From Dreissena polymorpha (lineage: Eukaryota > Mollusca > Bivalvia > Myida > Dreissenidae): 64,000 nt of DNA. The stretch is taken from assembly GCF_020536995.1 (NCBI RefSeq), contig NW_026273344.1:124001-188000 (forward strand), written 5' to 3'. Positions 48,947-60,490 of this stretch are shown in pieces; the stretch's first letter is position 1; each line of letters opens with the position of its first letter. The notes under the pieces were generated by a model that was not told the origin of the DNA, did no database searches, and was given only the letters and a program-made list of their open reading frames with translations. Position numbers and translations under genes: made by a program.

Positions 48947-51900
48947 CTAAGTCATAGAGCTCTGGTGGGAAACATGTGGATGTAAAGGTCCTGAGTGAAG
49001 CCACGCCTGTGACCCATGCCTTGGAATGCCATGGGCATGAACGGTAGCTGATTGCACATCACATAGAATGTTAACCACACAGTTGGCTGCTTCCTGGATG
49101 TCGTCAAAGAGTGGTATGCCTTCCCGACTGGCCAGGTCACAGAGGTATTGACGACCTCGATTATAGTCCTTGATAGCGCAGGGTGAAAGCTAAGCGCAAA
49201 CAGTAGACAATTCATAAAAAAGTTTTTAATTACTGCAGGCATGACATTATTGCATAGACATCTTAAACAAAAAGAAGAGAAATTGTTGAATTGATATCCC
49301 TCGCCAAATAAATTTTGTTTGTAAATGGGGGCATTTTGATGAACAGGGCAATTCCTGTAAAATAGCAAGGTGTATGGTAATTATTTTTCTGCATTTAAAT
49401 TCTCCATATTGATACACCCACGAAGTTTCATGTTGAAATCTTGCTATTTTTCTGAGATATGGCCCTGAAAAGTTACATCATACAAAAACAATAAAGGGCA
49501 ATAACACATACTTAACAAAGTATAAGGTTATGGTTGTGTTGCATGGCACTTCTCCTCATTAATATCTATACACCCATGAAATTTAAAGTTGTTATCATAC
49601 TTAGTTTCTCAGATATAGCCCTGAAAAGTTTGGTTCAGACTTTTGTGACAGATTGACAACAACATCAAAACCTAACCCTCCATCTTTGAAGGGTGATTAA
49701 ATTTTCAGTATAAACAGTCATGAACCATTCATTTATAATGCAACACTAGTTTCGTGTCCATGGCATTATAAAATAAATGGTGGTGGAAAGTACCATGAAT
49801 TTGAATCTAATGTTTTGAACAACGAAAAAAGTTACTCAGACTACACTAATACAACTGAACATTAGACACAAAACAAGTAGGAGTATAAATTAATTCTGAT
49901 TAAAACAGACATATTTTAATCTATTACCAGAATTTATGCAGAAAATTAACAACCGAAAGGAAAGCAAAAGATCTTCTGAAATTATTGTTAGAAGTCTTTC
50001 TAGCCATAAGTATTACCTGTTCATCGCTTATAACAGCGTTGTCCTCCAGTTTCTGCACACACAGAACCATTCTGCACCCTTTGCCAATATAGTACCCTGC
50101 CTGTAGGAAAGCATGCATCAACCAGTGATAGAGATGACATATTACTGACTTGAACCAATAAAATGATCTGCATCATGCAAAAATGGGCCTTATGCAGCCT
50201 ATATACTGCAATATTTTCTTGATTTATTCGGAACTATTTTCGAAACATTAAGCTCCGCCCATAATTTATTGCAGAATAACCCACACTTGATTTCCTTCTT
50301 TGTCTATAGAGAGCAAGTCGCGTGCCGTGTTAGAATTATTATTAATTTGTCTGGATGTAAATTATCTGAGACACATATCCAACACAACAGAGAGCACATT
50401 ATACCATATAAAATTGTGTACAGAAGTCACAATAAATACACTACTCCATATTTTTAAAATAAATTTCAATTTGGTATTTTGCATCACAACAACATTTGAA
50501 GAATCAAACAAGGTGTGTATGATTAACATATCTAATTTGAGTTACAGTGATTTGATTATTCCCGTAAAACAAACTATCATTTCAATAAATAAAATAACTA
50601 CAATGTTATGCTTTAAGCTTATATCTGTAGATGGGATTCGGTAATTGTGCCCAGACGACTAAGGTATTTATGAAATAAATATAATATTTAGAATTCAAAT
50701 CAAAGCATTTAGTGTTGCATAAATAAAGGTATTTAATAAAATGATGATACTTAAAAAATTTGTTTTATTCAATTAAATGTTGATATCCATTAAAATGCTA
50801 TTTAATCCCCCCCCCTACCTCACACATCGAGCCGAGGGATCTCTTGTCAGTACTGATCACATAGAACAGCAGACGACACTTTTCCCGCAATGACACATGG
50901 ATGGGTATGAGCTTCTGGTCCCAGTCATGTGATGATGGGTCCACAAAAGATAGGCCAAATTTCCTGCAATAAACGAGCCAAATCACCTTGAATGACTGAT
51001 CAAATGAAGAGTCAATAGTCTATTTTTCAGTTGGAGCTATTGATTAAACAAGCATACCTTTTCAGGTCAATTGCAAAAAAATAATATTTACAGAATAATA
51101 AAGTTTTCATAACACAAATAATGAAGACCGGCATTTTTAAAGGCTATTCAAAACCACATCAAGTTAAAAAAAAACATATTCAAAATAATTTGATTCTTAC
51201 TTCATAATTTAACAAGGGCTGTTTGTAAAACATGCATGCCCCCCATATGGGCTCTACGTTGTAGTGACAGCCATTGTGTGAATATGTTTTTTGTCACTGT
51301 GACCTTGACCTTTGACCTAGTGACCTGAAAATCAATAGGGGTCGTCTGCAAGTCCTGATCAATCTACCTATCAAGTTTCATGATCATAGGCATAAGCATT
51401 CTTCAGTTATCATCCGGAAACCATGTTACTATTTCGGGTCACCGTGACCTTGACCTTTGACCTAGTGACCTCAAAATCATTAGGGGTCATCTGCGAGTCA
51501 TGATCAATGTACCTATGAAGTTTCATGATCCTAGGCATAAGCGTTATTGAGTTATCATCCGGAAACCATTTTACTATTTCGGGTCACCATGACCTTGACC
51601 TTTGACCTAGTGACCTCAAAATCAATAGGGGTCATCTGCGAGTCATGATCAATGTACCAATGACGTTTCATGATCCTAGGCATAAGCGTTGTTGAGTTAT
51701 CATCTGGAAACCATTTTACTATTTCGGGTCACCGTGACCTTGACCTAGTGACCTGAAAATCAATAGGGGTCATCTGCGAGTCATTATTAATCTACCTATC
51801 AAGTTTCATGATCCTAGGCATAAGCGTTCTTGAGTTATCATCCGGAAACCATTTTACTATTTCGGGTCACCGTGACCTTGACCTTTGACCTAGTGACCTG

Positions 51901-54900
51901 AAAATCCGTAGTGGTTATCTGCGAGTCATTATCAATCTACCTACCAAGTTTCATGATCCTAGGCATAAGCGTTCTTGAGTTATCATCCGGAAACCATTTT
52001 ACTATTTCAGATCACCGTGACCTTGACCTTTGACCTAGTGACCTGAAAATCAATAGGGGTCATCTGCCAGTCATTACCAATCTACCTATGAAGTTTCATG
52101 ATTCTAAGCATAAGCGTTCTTGAGTAATCATCCGGAAACCATTTTACTATTTCGGGTCACCGTGACCTTGACCTTTGACGTAGTGACCTGAAAATCAATA
52201 GGGGTCATCTGCCAGTCATTATCAATCTACCTATGAAGTTTCATGATTCTAGGCATAAGCGTTCTTGAGTTATCATCCGGAAACCATTTTACTATTTCGG
52301 ATCACCGTGACCTTGACCTTTGACCTAGTGACCTCAAAATCAATAGGGGTCATCTGCGAGTCATGATCAATGTTCCTATGAAGTTTTATGATCCTAGGCC
52401 CAAGCGTTCTTGAGTTATCATCCGGAAACCACCTGGTGGACCGACCGACTGACCGTCAGACCGACCGACATGAGCAAAGCAATATACCCCCTCTTCTTCG
52501 AAGGGGGGCATAAAAACACATCTGTAACTATGTGGGGAATCTGGTGATCGCACAGTTAGCCCTATAACTATGCGGGGAATCTGGTGATTGCACCGTACCT
52601 ATAACTATGTGAGGAATTTGGTGATTGCACAGTAAGGCTCAGGCTTTTCAAAGCATATTTATGTAACCAGCTACAATACATCAATCTCCAAAACCATTCA
52701 AAATAAACTAATATTTTCACAAGACATATGCCCTACTGTGCGGCTAAATGAATTGTCAATAAAAGCATTTCCAGTAAATTAAATTAAAGCAATAAGTTTG
52801 CCATGACATAGTTGACATGGTGTTGGACAGTTACCAGGTCACCGGTTTGATCCCCAGAGTGGGAACGTTCTTTAAATCTCCCCAATAGACACCATACTTA
52901 TTCTACCAAGTAAACAGACTCGAGAGCGTTTCAATAAGCTATAGGCTTTTGATGCAATCGAGGTACAATAAATATATTTAAACTAACGTTCAAGTACAAT
53001 ATGATCTACCTGAATAATGGTACAGCGACCTCTGCTCTCCACAGCAAGTCCCCATCACTTCCCCCAAGGTAGACATCATGATATTCATCATCAAATGTAT
53101 ACTCCTCAGTAGCAAACGGCTCACTGAACTCTTTGAATATTATAGAGAGAATACTATGTTAGTGTAATTGAGTACTTGTAACTCTTTCAGTGCTGGAACC
53201 GAATTTTGAAGGCCTTTGCAAACAATTTTGATCCAGATAAGACGCCACAGAATGTGGCGTCTCATCAGAATCCAAACTGTTTGCTATTCTGATAGTATTC
53301 TTTGAAAAAAATCGAAGAAAATGCTAATTTTAGAAATTCAGCAGACAACATTTTAGCAGACGACAAATTTCCCAGCATGCAAAGGGTTAAAGGAAGGTAT
53401 GCATGTAAAGCACAATGTTACAAGACACCCATTGTTTCCTCCTATATGTGTTTTAATTATATACCTGTTCAAAATTTGAACAATATACAGGCTTCATAAT
53501 TTAGTGAAAAACATTGGAATCTCGTATTACAGTAGTAGCTGATCAGTTTTTTGGGCATATAATGTTGTCATTTAAGAGCATATGGAAAATACTTAACACC
53601 TACGACTGTTATAAGATTGATCTACCCGACCACAATAAACAAGGTATAAAAAATTTAGAAAATGTAAGTGTGCGAGTGTAAATATTTTTTTTTGCATAAG
53701 TCAGTCGTTACAAAAGAATGTGTCACTCTTATGTGACATAACTACATAAGCCATTCCACTTATGCATATTTCAAGAACAATCAACTAGTGTCAATTCAAT
53801 ATGTATTTGATGTAATGAAATGTAATAAAATCACAGGCAACTGGCCAGTGAGGCATTTTAAAAATCATCATGGTTTAACAAGAACGAAATTATTTTTGCA
53901 AAGCAATTTAATAAACAATGGAAATATATGGAAAGCAGGACTGCTTAATGCTATTCTTTTTTATTAAATGCAAAAGTTTGGGTAAAATCTTTTTAAATTG
54001 ACAAAATATACGAAACCACACACTTGATACATTGGAAAAGTATTATGTTAATTCACAGTCCTTAATAATGTTCTAATAAATGTTCTAATTTTTTAATTTA
54101 TTGGTCAGTTACAGAAAATGTCTAATATTGCTAAATACAAATCAAGTTTAAATGTTTTTACAATTATACATTAGCTACATTTTCTGACATATTGACTTAT
54201 GTGTTGTGCACTTACTAGATGTTATCCATTGTATAGGATGTAGGATCACAGTCAAAATCCTCTGCAATATGGTAGGTGAACTCATCTGAAAAAAACACAA
54301 AAAACTTATTAATAGAAATGATGATCATTTCACTCTGGCATTAATATTTAAAGCTACAAAAGTTGGGCTAAACATACATATATAAAAATGATTTTATTTT
54401 TTTTAAAGGCAATGACATCAAAAATACAAATTAAAATAAGTCATTTTTATAAATATATAAGCAACATTGCTAAAATAAAGGCGCTTGCTCATAAATATGG
54501 TGAAAGCTGAAACAAGTTAAAAAAATTATATCTGAGTGATCACAAAGTGTTGATAATATCTGCAGTATTTATGAATAAAATAGTAATGTCAGAACACAAT
54601 CAAACTCACCTCTGCCCTATATTCAGTTACTATTGAACAAAATTCTTCATAATCAAAGTCATCCTGATTTTTTCTGTGTGTTTTCAGCCATTTTGAATCC
54701 ATTTCCTCACCGGTACAGGTCTTGTACGCAAAACACACCTGGCGTTGGAAAACAAAATCCAGTCAATTATTCTCCTCAAAAAACAAGGACAGTTATATTA
54801 AGGTAAACTTTTTGCAAGATTTTCAAACATACAAACTCAATAGTCATGGTATTTGTAAGTATCGTCAATAACCTTATTTCAATAATCATTTTTAAAAAAA

Positions 54901-57900
54901 CGAGGGAGCAAGCTCAGTTGGTAGAGTGCTGGGCTACAAATCCAAGGATAGCGGATTTGATCACCGACCAGCAAGATAATGTGGTGATTGGTAATTAAAC
55001 CATTTCCCCCTACCTATTATTTCTGTAGGGCAGTTGTCAGTTATTATTATTCAAAATGTTCAGTGTTTAACTGTGAAATTATTTCTATTTTGACAAAATG
55101 ACTATCATTATTTCAGTGAAACTCTCCAGCTAAACTCTTTTACAATCTAAATAAACTGTAAACAAGGGCTGTAAAACATGCATGCCCCCCATATGGGCTG
55201 TCCATTGTAGTGGCAGCCATTGTGTGAATACATTTTTTGTCACTGTGACCTTTGACCTTGTGACCTGAAAATCAATAGGGGTCATCTGCGAGTCATGATC
55301 AATGTACCTATGAAGTGTCATGATCCTAGGCAAAAGCGTTCTTGAGATATCATCCGGAAACAATTTTACTGTTTCGGGTCACCGTGACCTTGACCTTTGA
55401 CCTAGTGACCTGAAAATCAATATGGGTCATCTGCGAGTCATGATCAATGTACCTATGAAGTTTCATGATCCTAGGTGTAAGCGTTCTTGAGTTATCATCC
55501 GGAAACCATTTAACTATTTAGGGTCACCGTGACCTTGACCTTTGACCTAGTGACCTCAAAATCAATAGGGGTCATTTGCGAGTCATGATCAATCTACCCA
55601 TGAAGTTTCATGATCCTAGGCATATCAGTTCTTGAGTTATCATCCGGAAACCATTTTACTCTTCGGGTCAACGTGACCTTGACCTTTGACCTACAGACCT
55701 CAAAATCAATAGGGGTCATCTTCAAGTCATGATCTATCTACCTATGAAGTTTCATGATCCTAGGCGTATGTGTTCTTGAGTTATCATCCGGAAACCATTT
55801 TACTATTTCGGGTCACCGTGACCTTGACCTTCGACCTAGGGACCTAAAAATCTATAGGGGTCATCTGCAAGTCATGATCAATCTACCTATGAAGTTTCAT
55901 GATCCTACGCCTAAGCATTCTTGAGTTATTATCCGGAAACCATTTTAATATTTCAGGTCACCGTGACCTCGACCTTTGACCTAGTGACCTCATAATCAAT
56001 AGGGGTCATCTGCGAGTCATGATCAATGTACCTATGAAGTTTCATGATCCTAGGCCCAAGCGTTCTTGAGTTATCATCCGGAAACCACCTGGTGGACGGA
56101 CCGACCGACAGACAGACCGACCGACACGTGCAAAGCAATATACCCCCTCTTCTTCAAAGGGGGGCATAAAAAAGCATAAAATAAAAAGAATATTTGTTGG
56201 ATTCTGCGGAATATCAATTTTAATTCACTCGTGATAATAGAAAACATACATTTTTACCAGTGGCTGTGCCACTCGTTACAATATTATTTTCTATGATCAC
56301 CCGTGAATTTACCGGTAAATTATATTCCACCTAATCCAACAAATATCCTCTATTTAATGCCTTACGTCTTCAGATGACAGCCATCCCAGGTCTTCACTGT
56401 CCACAGAGTTGAACGCCTCTCGAAGTTCCCTGTATAACATCAATAATACCATGCTAAGTATTTACTATAACAATATTATATTAAAAAAGTAAACACATAT
56501 TAACAATACCGAAAAAGGCATGGCAGATTCTAGGGATTTTTTTAAAAATAATTCATTCTGAGTACATTTTACTTCATACAATAGTGCCCTTCCCAGCTTG
56601 AGATGCCCATGCTTGACCGGGTGTGCCCCGTCCTTCAAGGTCAGCTCACTAACATGGCAACCCTGCAATATATTAGAAGCCAACTGAAAACAGTTGACAT
56701 GGCAACCTTGCAATATATTAGAAGCCCACTGAAAACAGTTGACATGGCAACCCTGCAATATATTAGAAGCCCACTGAAAACAGTTGACATGGCAACCCTG
56801 CAATATATTAGAAGCCAACTGAAAACAGTTGACATGGCAATCCTGCAATATATTAGAAGCCAACTGAAAACAGTTGACATGGCAACCCTGCAATATATTA
56901 GAAGCCCACTGAAAACAGTTGACATGGCAATCCTGCAATATATTAGAAGCCAACTGAAAACAGCTGACATGGCAAACCTGCAATATATTAGAAGCCAACT
57001 GAAAACAGTTGACATGGCAACCCTGCAATATATTAAAAGCCAACTGAAAACAGTTGACATGGCAACCCTGCAATATATTAGAAGCCAACTGAAAACAGTG
57101 ATTCAAGTGTACTCTGACAGACTTAGCGGGAATATCATCATGAAATAACAGTACAGAAAATTTATTTTACAGCCAAATTAAAGCTTTGATCTTGAGGTGT
57201 AATCTTCCTCTCTGTGATTGGAAGACAGTGATTACACAAAACTTTAGTCTACACAAGGTGAGGGTGATGAATGAAGAAGAAACAGTGCAGACAAGCTGTT
57301 TAATGGCCTGATTTGTTTGGTTTAACAATTAAGTTTAACCTTTATCTTTGAGGTAGAGAGGCACACTACACACCCTCTTCTCGTGGTGGACATTATAGGA
57401 AAGTTATAAAACAATTGAATGATAAATGATGAAATTAATGTCTGTACCAGCTATTTTTCAAAAAAAAAAATCCTTTGACCTCTAGGAGTCACCTTAAAGG
57501 TAGGTAGATGGTTGACCCACATGATACACCATCTCCTTATGGTGGAAATCATAAGCATTTTAAATTGCATGATGAATGGACAAACCCTCGCCTTTGAAGT
57601 AGGTAGACGGTGTTACATGCAACATACCATCTCCACCACATGTTGACTTTGACCTTTTAGAAGGGAGAAGGGTGCTACATGTGAAACCTCAGTTTGTTAT
57701 GGTCAAAAGTTGTGGTAAGATATTTGAAGCATGACAATGTTCGACGCACATGTTTCTGATTATTGACACACACACAAGAACATACTCTCTAACATTGTGA
57801 CTGCTTTATCCAGATTTCAGCTTCCTTGACATCGACATAATTCTTTCGCGCGACACACCATCTAATGATGATGAACAAATGTTCCAAATGATTTGAAAAT

Positions 57901-58987
57901 CTCACAATTAACAACATGGTAATGGCCCGGACAAGCTCATTTATGGCCATATTTGACCTTTGAACTCAATGTGTGACCTTGACCTTTGAGATATCAATGT
58001 CATTCTTTCGCATGACACAATGTCCAATAATGGTGAAATTGTGCTTAATGATTTTAAAATCTCACAATGAACAACATAGTTATTGCCCGGATAAGATTTC
58101 GGGACAGACCGACCGACAGACAGACCGACAGACTGACAAAGTGACTCCTATATAACTCCCATTATCAATGAATATTGAATATGACAATGTTTTAGTACGG
58201 TACTCTATTTCTAAGTAATAAGGCTTACCGTACTAGTAAGGGGAAAAAATAAATGAAAATTGTTTTAATGAGGATGCCAGACAAATGTTGTAACCACCCA
58301 ACTGCAGCTCATTTAAAGCTGTTTAATGTCAAAACATTTTGATCATCAATCCAAAAAAGTTGAAAGTTATCTAAGTAACAATTGTCTTAGTACATGCCTA
58401 CCTGTTTAACAATTGTCTTAGTACATGCCTACCTGTTTAACAATTGTCTTGGTACATGCCTACCTGTTTAACAATTGTCTTGGTACATGCCTACCTGTTT
58501 AACAGTTGTCTTGGTACATGTCTACCTGTGTAACAATTGACTTGGTTTATGCCTTCCTGTTTAACAATTGTCTTGGTACATGCCTACCTGTGTAACAATT
58601 GTCTTGGTACATGCCTACCTGTTTAAGAATTGTCTTGGTACATGCCTACCTGTTTAACAATTGTCTTCGTACATGCCTACCGGTTAAACAATTGTCTTGG
58701 TACATGCCTACATGTTAAACAATTGTCTTGGTACATGTTTACCTGTTTAACAATTGTCTTGGTACATGTCTACTTGTTTACCAATTGTCTTGGTACATGT
58801 CTTCATATTAAACAAATGTCTTGATATATGCCTACCTGTTTACCAATTGTCTTGGTACATGCCTACCTGTTTAACAATTGTCTTAGTACATGCCAGGGCC
58901 TTTCGAACGTCAGTGAATATGGGGACTCCATTCCTCTCAACAAGATCGGTGAGAATCAGCCGACCCTTTACCAGGTCCAACATCTCA
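48947..58987 (-). CDS. EF-hand-like plus nucleoside 2-deoxyribosyltransferase-like protein (Raw-type), 3' part, 9 exons
   Basis: Minus-strand exons are 58867-58987, 56580-56662, 56366-56429, 54610-54738, 54216-54280, 53010-53153, 50819-50963, 50017-50100 and 48947-49189. Phases agree throughout and give 358 residues to a TAG stop. The first exon seen begins in phase 2, so the gene continues upstream, beyond what I could find. Residues around ILTDLVERNGVPIFTDVRKA resemble the end of a deoxyribosyltransferase-like fold. An EF-hand-like pair follows (AFNSVDSEDLGWLSSED; NQDDFDYEEF). Then comes a full Nuc_deoxyrib_tr_2-like domain: DVYLGGSDGDLLWRAEVAVP, PSSHDWDQKLIP, YVISTDKRSLGSM, CEAGYYIGKG, and DYNRGRQYLCDLASREGIPL. 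Drosophila Raw carries a similar domain, as I recall. Enzyme activity is unproven. The acceptor of exon 54216-54280 uses the second of two nearby AGs. The donor at 50818 is followed by nine G. Confidence 0.8.
51211..52513. mobile_element. Element with 145-bp internal tandem units, copy 2 (longest)
   Basis: Same ends as copy 1 (AACAAGGGCTGTTTG; GAAGGGGGGCATAA). About eight 145-bp units, several nearly identical, with the TGACCTTGACCTTTGACCTAGTGACC block in most. It lies in the intron between exons 53010-53153 and 50819-50963 of the Raw-like gene. Confidence 0.88.
52800..52900 (+). repeat. tRNA-like SINE fragment
   Basis: GTTGGACAGTTACCAGGTCACCGGTTTGATCCCCAGAG contains a B box (GGTTTGATCCC), and TTTAAATCTCCCCAATAGACACC follows, as in tRNA-derived SINEs. 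The A box region is weak. It is in an intron of the Raw-like gene. Confidence 0.5.
53181..53389. repeat. MITE (CTTTGCATGCTGG family), intact-looking copy
   Basis: It starts AACTCTTTCAGTGCTGGAACC and ends CCCAGCATGCAAAGGGTTA, inverted ends of the family at 7981-8190 and 36043-36369. The core palindrome (GACGCCACAGAATGTGGCGTC) is well preserved. It lies 30 bp upstream of exon 53010-53153 of the Raw-like gene, in the intron. Confidence 0.85.
54899..55060 (+). repeat. tRNA-derived SINE
   Basis: CGAGGGAGCAAGCTCAGTTGGTAGAGTGCTGGGC has a good A box (AGCTCAGTTGGTAGAG). A degenerate B box (GATTTGATCACC) follows at the expected distance, then a non-tRNA body with 'ttaaaccatttccccctacc'. The weak B box and the tail argue against a working tRNA gene. 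It is intronic in the Raw-like gene. Confidence 0.65.
55161..56168. mobile_element. Element with 145-bp internal tandem units, copy 3
   Basis: It starts AACAAGGGCTGTAAAACATG and ends CTTCAAAGGGGGGCATAA. About six 145-bp units with more differences than copy 2. It directly abuts a foldback at 56191-56345. It lies in the intron between the Raw-like exons 56366-56429 and 54610-54738. Confidence 0.86.
56191..56345. repeat. Foldback element, diverged copy of 4101-4250
   Basis: The arms begin TATTTGTTGGATTCTGCGGA and end TCCAACAAATATCCTCTAT, with TGGCTGTGCCA at the centre. The copy has lost some arm pairing compared with 4101-4250. It lies 20 bp downstream of exon 56366-56429, in the intron. Confidence 0.75.
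56652..57102 (-). repeat. 45-bp minisatellite multiplying an intron acceptor (10 units)
   Basis: On the gene strand each unit reads ..TTCTAATATATTGCAG then GGTTGCCATG.., so every unit holds a complete 3' splice site. The unit nearest the exon supplies the acceptor of Raw-like exon 56580-56662. Units are 45 bp with no in-frame stop, so choosing an upstream acceptor would add 15 residues per unit (GCHVNCFQLASNILQ-like) in frame. All ten units keep the AG. Confidence 0.88.
57180..58145. repeat. Diverged relatives of the 165-bp repeat family
   Basis: Phrases such as CATTTATGGCCAT, TGACCTTGACCTTTGAGATATC and 'caacatagttatggcccgg'-like runs match the tandem repeat at 29365-30500. The best part is 57830-58140, a dimer ending in a 'gaccgaccgacagacagaccgacag' run. 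It lies in the Raw-like intron between the two splice-site minisatellites. Confidence 0.6.
58376..58866 (-). repeat. 31-bp minisatellite multiplying an intron donor (about 16 units)
   Basis: On the gene strand each unit is about AAGACAATTGTTAAACAG|GTAGGCATGTACC. That is the last 18 bases of exon 58867-58987 plus its 5' splice site. Most units keep CAG|GTAGGC; a few have lost the GT. Reading past the first donor soon meets a stop in frame, so the first one should be the productive site. It is the start of the same intron that ends in the 45-bp acceptor array. Confidence 0.88.
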
Positions 58988-59089
58988 CTGCAACATTCGG
59001 GGAGTCCAGAACATGAGGATTGTTGAGAGATTTATAAAAGTTTAGCAGCATTCTGGGACAAGTGGGCTAATGCATGTCATTAAGTTTTG

Positions 59090-60490
59090 TTCCAGATAAG
59101 GCAGTGCAGTTGCACAGGCTAGTCAGGGACAACACTTTCCACCTTCACAATATTTTTATTAAGAAGATACTTTCTTTAATCGCAGAGTTCCATAAAAATG
59201 GACTGCACAGGCTAATATGGGACAACACTAAATGCACTGGTATAAAGCCCAGCACAGGCTAATATGGGACAACACTAAATGCACTGGTATAAAGCCCAGC
59301 ACAGGCTAATATGGGACAACACTAAATGCACTGGTATAAAGCCCAGCACAGGCTAATATGGGACAACACTAAATGCACTGGTATAAAGCCCAGCACAGGC
59401 TAATATGGGACAACACTAAATGCACTGGTATAAAGCCCAGCACAGGCTAATATGGGACAACACTAAATGCACTGGTATAAAGCCCAGCACAGGCTAATAT
59501 GGGACAACACTAAATGCACTGGTATAAAGCCCAGCACAGGCTAATATGGGACAACACTAAATGCACTGGTATAAAGCCCAGCACAGGCTAATATGGGACA
59601 ACACTAAATGCACTGGTATAAAGCCCAGCACAGGCTAATATGGGACAACACTAAATGCACTGGTATAAAGCCCAGCACAGGCTAATATGGGACAACACTA
59701 AATGCACTGGTATAAAGCCCAGCACAGGCTAATATGGGACAACACTAAATGCACTGGTATAAAGCCCAGCACAGGCTAATATGGGACAACACTAAATGCA
59801 CTGGTATAAAGCCCAGCACAGGCTAATATGGGACAACACTAAATGCACTGGTATAAAGCCCAGCACAGGCTAATATGGGACAACACTTAATGCACTGGTA
59901 TAAAGCCCAGCACAGGCTAATCTGGGACAACACTAAATGCACTGGTATAAAGCTCAGCACAGGCTAATATGGGACAACACTTAATGCACTGGTATAAAGC
60001 CCAGCACAGGCTAATATGGGACAACACTTAATGCACTGGTATAAAGCCCAGCACAGGCTAATATGGGACAACACTAAATGCACTGGTATAAAGCCCAGCA
60101 CAGGCTAATATGGGACAACACTTAATGCACTGGTATAAAGCCCAGCACAGGCTAATCTGGGACAACACTAAATGCACTGGTATAAAGCTCAGCACAGGCT
60201 AATATGGGACAACACTTAATGCACTGGTATAAAGCCCAGCACAGGCTAATCTGGGACAACACTTAATGCACTGGTATAAAGCCCAGCACAGGCTAATATG
60301 GGACAACACTTAATGCACTGGTATAAAGCCCAGCACAGGCTAATCTGGGACAACACTTAATGCACTGGTATAAAGCCCAGCACAGGCTAATCTGGGACAA
60401 CACTTAATGCACTGGTATAAAGCCCAGCACAGGCTAATCTGGGACAACACTTAATGCACTGGTATAAAGCCCAGTTGTCCCAGAACGCGG
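59090..60490. repeat. MITE with its right arm expanded to 27 units of a 47-bp satellite
   Basis: Left part (59090-59206): a diverged MITE body with GTTGCACAGGCTAGTCAGGGACAACACTTTCC. Then 27 units of 47 bp (59207-60473) built on ACAGGCTAATATGGGACAAC..CACTGGTATAAAGCCCAGC. The right end TCCCAGAACGCGGCT is the MITE terminus. The unit is the right arm of the family at 11983-12243 and 63716-63925. Units near the right carry the more ancestral AATCTGGG and CTTAATG variants; the left ones are nearly identical. Confidence 0.9.

Noticed and set aside
49190-49368. Extension of the last Raw-like exon upstream (a longer open frame continues)
   Set aside because: The conserved sequence begins exactly at the CTT after a TAG acceptor. 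The extra upstream residues do not continue the domain, and the previous exon ends in the matching phase.
54281-54285. Use of the first AG (TTTTTTTCAG) as acceptor for exon 54216-54280
   Set aside because: It would shift the frame and lose the sequence leading into the conserved domain. The second AG five bases later keeps phase. RNA data would settle it.
54899-54970. Functional tRNA gene
   Set aside because: The A box is good but the B box is degenerate and the acceptor ends do not pair well. A SINE body follows.
56465-57148. Frames of 181 and 213 codons on opposite strands
   Set aside because: Mostly the 45-bp minisatellite, whose length is a multiple of three. Only the last part (56580-56662, minus) is accepted as an exon, because its phases fit the Raw-like gene.
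59207-60473. CRISPR-like array (27 regularly spaced repeats)
   Set aside because: There are no unique spacers. The 47-bp units are directly adjacent and derive from a MITE in a eukaryotic genome.
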